Source: Alphaproteobacteria bacterium (GTDB taxonomy: Bacteria > Pseudomonadota > Alphaproteobacteria > JAQWUY01). From it: a stretch of 64,000 nt of DNA. A program made the position numbers and the translations under genes. The stretch is from positions 1-64,000 of the forward strand of contig JAQWUY010000018.1 in assembly GCA_029250225.1 (NCBI GenBank). The letters are read 5' to 3'. The notes beneath the pieces were generated by a model. That model was not told where the DNA came from. It searched no databases and was given only the letters and a program-made list of their open reading frames with translations. Positions 63,632 to 64,000 of the stretch are shown piece by piece. Position 1 is the first letter of the stretch; each line of letters begins with the position of its first letter.

Positions 63632-64000
63632 ATGAAAAAAATTATATTTTTAATATTTACTATAATTTCTTTTGCAGGAGGGCAAACAGCAATGAGCAAC
63701 GATAAATTAGAAAACACATTATATCTTGATTTAAAAGATGGACGCGTAGTAATTGAAATGGAACCAAAATTCGCACCAAAGCACACCGCAAGGATAAAAG
63801 AATTAGTTCGTCAAGGTTTCTATGATGGTATTGTATTCCACAGAGTAATTGACGGTTTTATGGCACAAACAGGTGACCCAACAGGAACAGGTATGGGCGG
63901 TAGTGGTAAAAACCTAGATGCAGAATTTAATGAATTACCGCACACTCGCGGGGCTGTATCAATGGCAAGAGCCCAAGACCCAAACAGTGCAGATAGTCAA
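63632..64000 (+). CDS. Cyclophilin-type peptidyl-prolyl isomerase, cut by window end
   Basis: The visible 123 residues start MKKIIFLIFTIISFAGGQ, a signal-like hydrophobic segment, followed by the cyclophilin core: LYLDLKDGRVVIEMEPKFAP, FYDGIVFHRVIDGFMAQTGD (active site) and AVSMARAQDPNSADSQ. AAAGG precedes the first ATG. An internal AGGAGG (63677-63682) 9 bases before ATG 63692 could start a cytoplasmic form without the signal. Whether the gene ends normally is not visible. Confidence 0.9.
   Translation, partial: MKKIIFLIFTIISFAGGQTAMSNDKLENTLYLDLKDGRVVIEMEPKFAPKHTARIKELVRQGFYDGIVFHRVIDGFMAQTGDPTGTGMGGSGKNLDAEFNELPHTRGAVSMARAQDPNSADSQ

Noticed and set aside
1-64000. Reassigned genetic code (UGA as Trp)
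   Set aside because: All conserved proteins are full length with UGA read as stop, Trp is encoded by TGG, and ferritin ends in TGA.

Overview
The window is 64 kb of a very A+T-rich genome (about 70% A+T by eye) with short gaps and many overlapping genes. The gene content is alphaproteobacterial: murA followed by a DUF2948 gene, prs-rplY-pth-ychF, divergent ftsEX and MJ0042 zinc-ribbon genes, a chromosomal helix-turn-helix/S24-like regulator ending in ARILWKSQ, a FixJ-like regulator, and zapA followed by a 6S RNA candidate. The standard code fits: Trp is TGG, and stops are nearly all TAA or TAG, with TGA seen at the ferritin gene. Outer-membrane proteins, diaminopimelate and folate synthesis, PutA, FtsK and hflKC suggest a free-living or extracellular host-associated Gram-negative with a streamlined genome. 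I cannot place it below class.

Layout. Positions 1-3,100 are accessory: small unknown membrane and secreted proteins, a DUF4917 (SIR2-like) gene followed by a 65-residue membrane protein, and a duplicated ~66 bp sequence. Positions 3,189-5,471 hold dcd, murA and DUF2948. Positions 5,484-8,860 hold a regulator divergent from a four-gene cassette of podovirus ancestry (portal/head-tail connector plus Bbp19-like protein), with a promoter, a LexA-type GTTC-N7-GTTC site and a terminator. Positions 8,878-21,436, all on the minus strand, hold asd, a glycosyltransferase, infC-thrS, an SDR/GST pair, a TauE permease with a two-component system, and ychF-pth-rplY-prs.

Positions 21,640-34,134 hold an SbmA/BacA-like transporter, a beta-barrel outer-membrane protein, lysA with a small lipoprotein, putA with a DMT permease, aminopeptidase P, ydcF and ftsEX. 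Positions 34,201-41,802 hold the MJ0042 protein, yebC, folD, a TonB-receptor-like barrel with a strongly repeated leader, aroC-fabI and yggT. Positions 41,850-53,715 hold a branched-chain aminotransferase, a YgjP metallopeptidase, ferritin, the hflK-hflC-ThiE-like-efp-suhB run, gap, tkt, zapA, the 6S RNA candidate and a SYLF protein. Positions 53,783-64,000 hold a UbiH-type hydroxylase, ftsK, rsmD, an MFS and a DMT transporter, an M23 peptidase, an M3 peptidase and a cyclophilin cut by the window end.

Most of the window is housekeeping. The parts that deserve a second look are: (i) the portal cassette without capsid or terminase, whose first gene seems to begin at AUA; (ii) the DUF4917 gene plus small membrane protein; (iii) decayed copies of leader plus signal-peptide codons in front of two outer-membrane protein genes, and a decayed paralogue of a small secreted protein; (iv) infC beginning at AUA; (v) competing hairpins ahead of rplY; and (vi) several unexplained palindromes near promoters.
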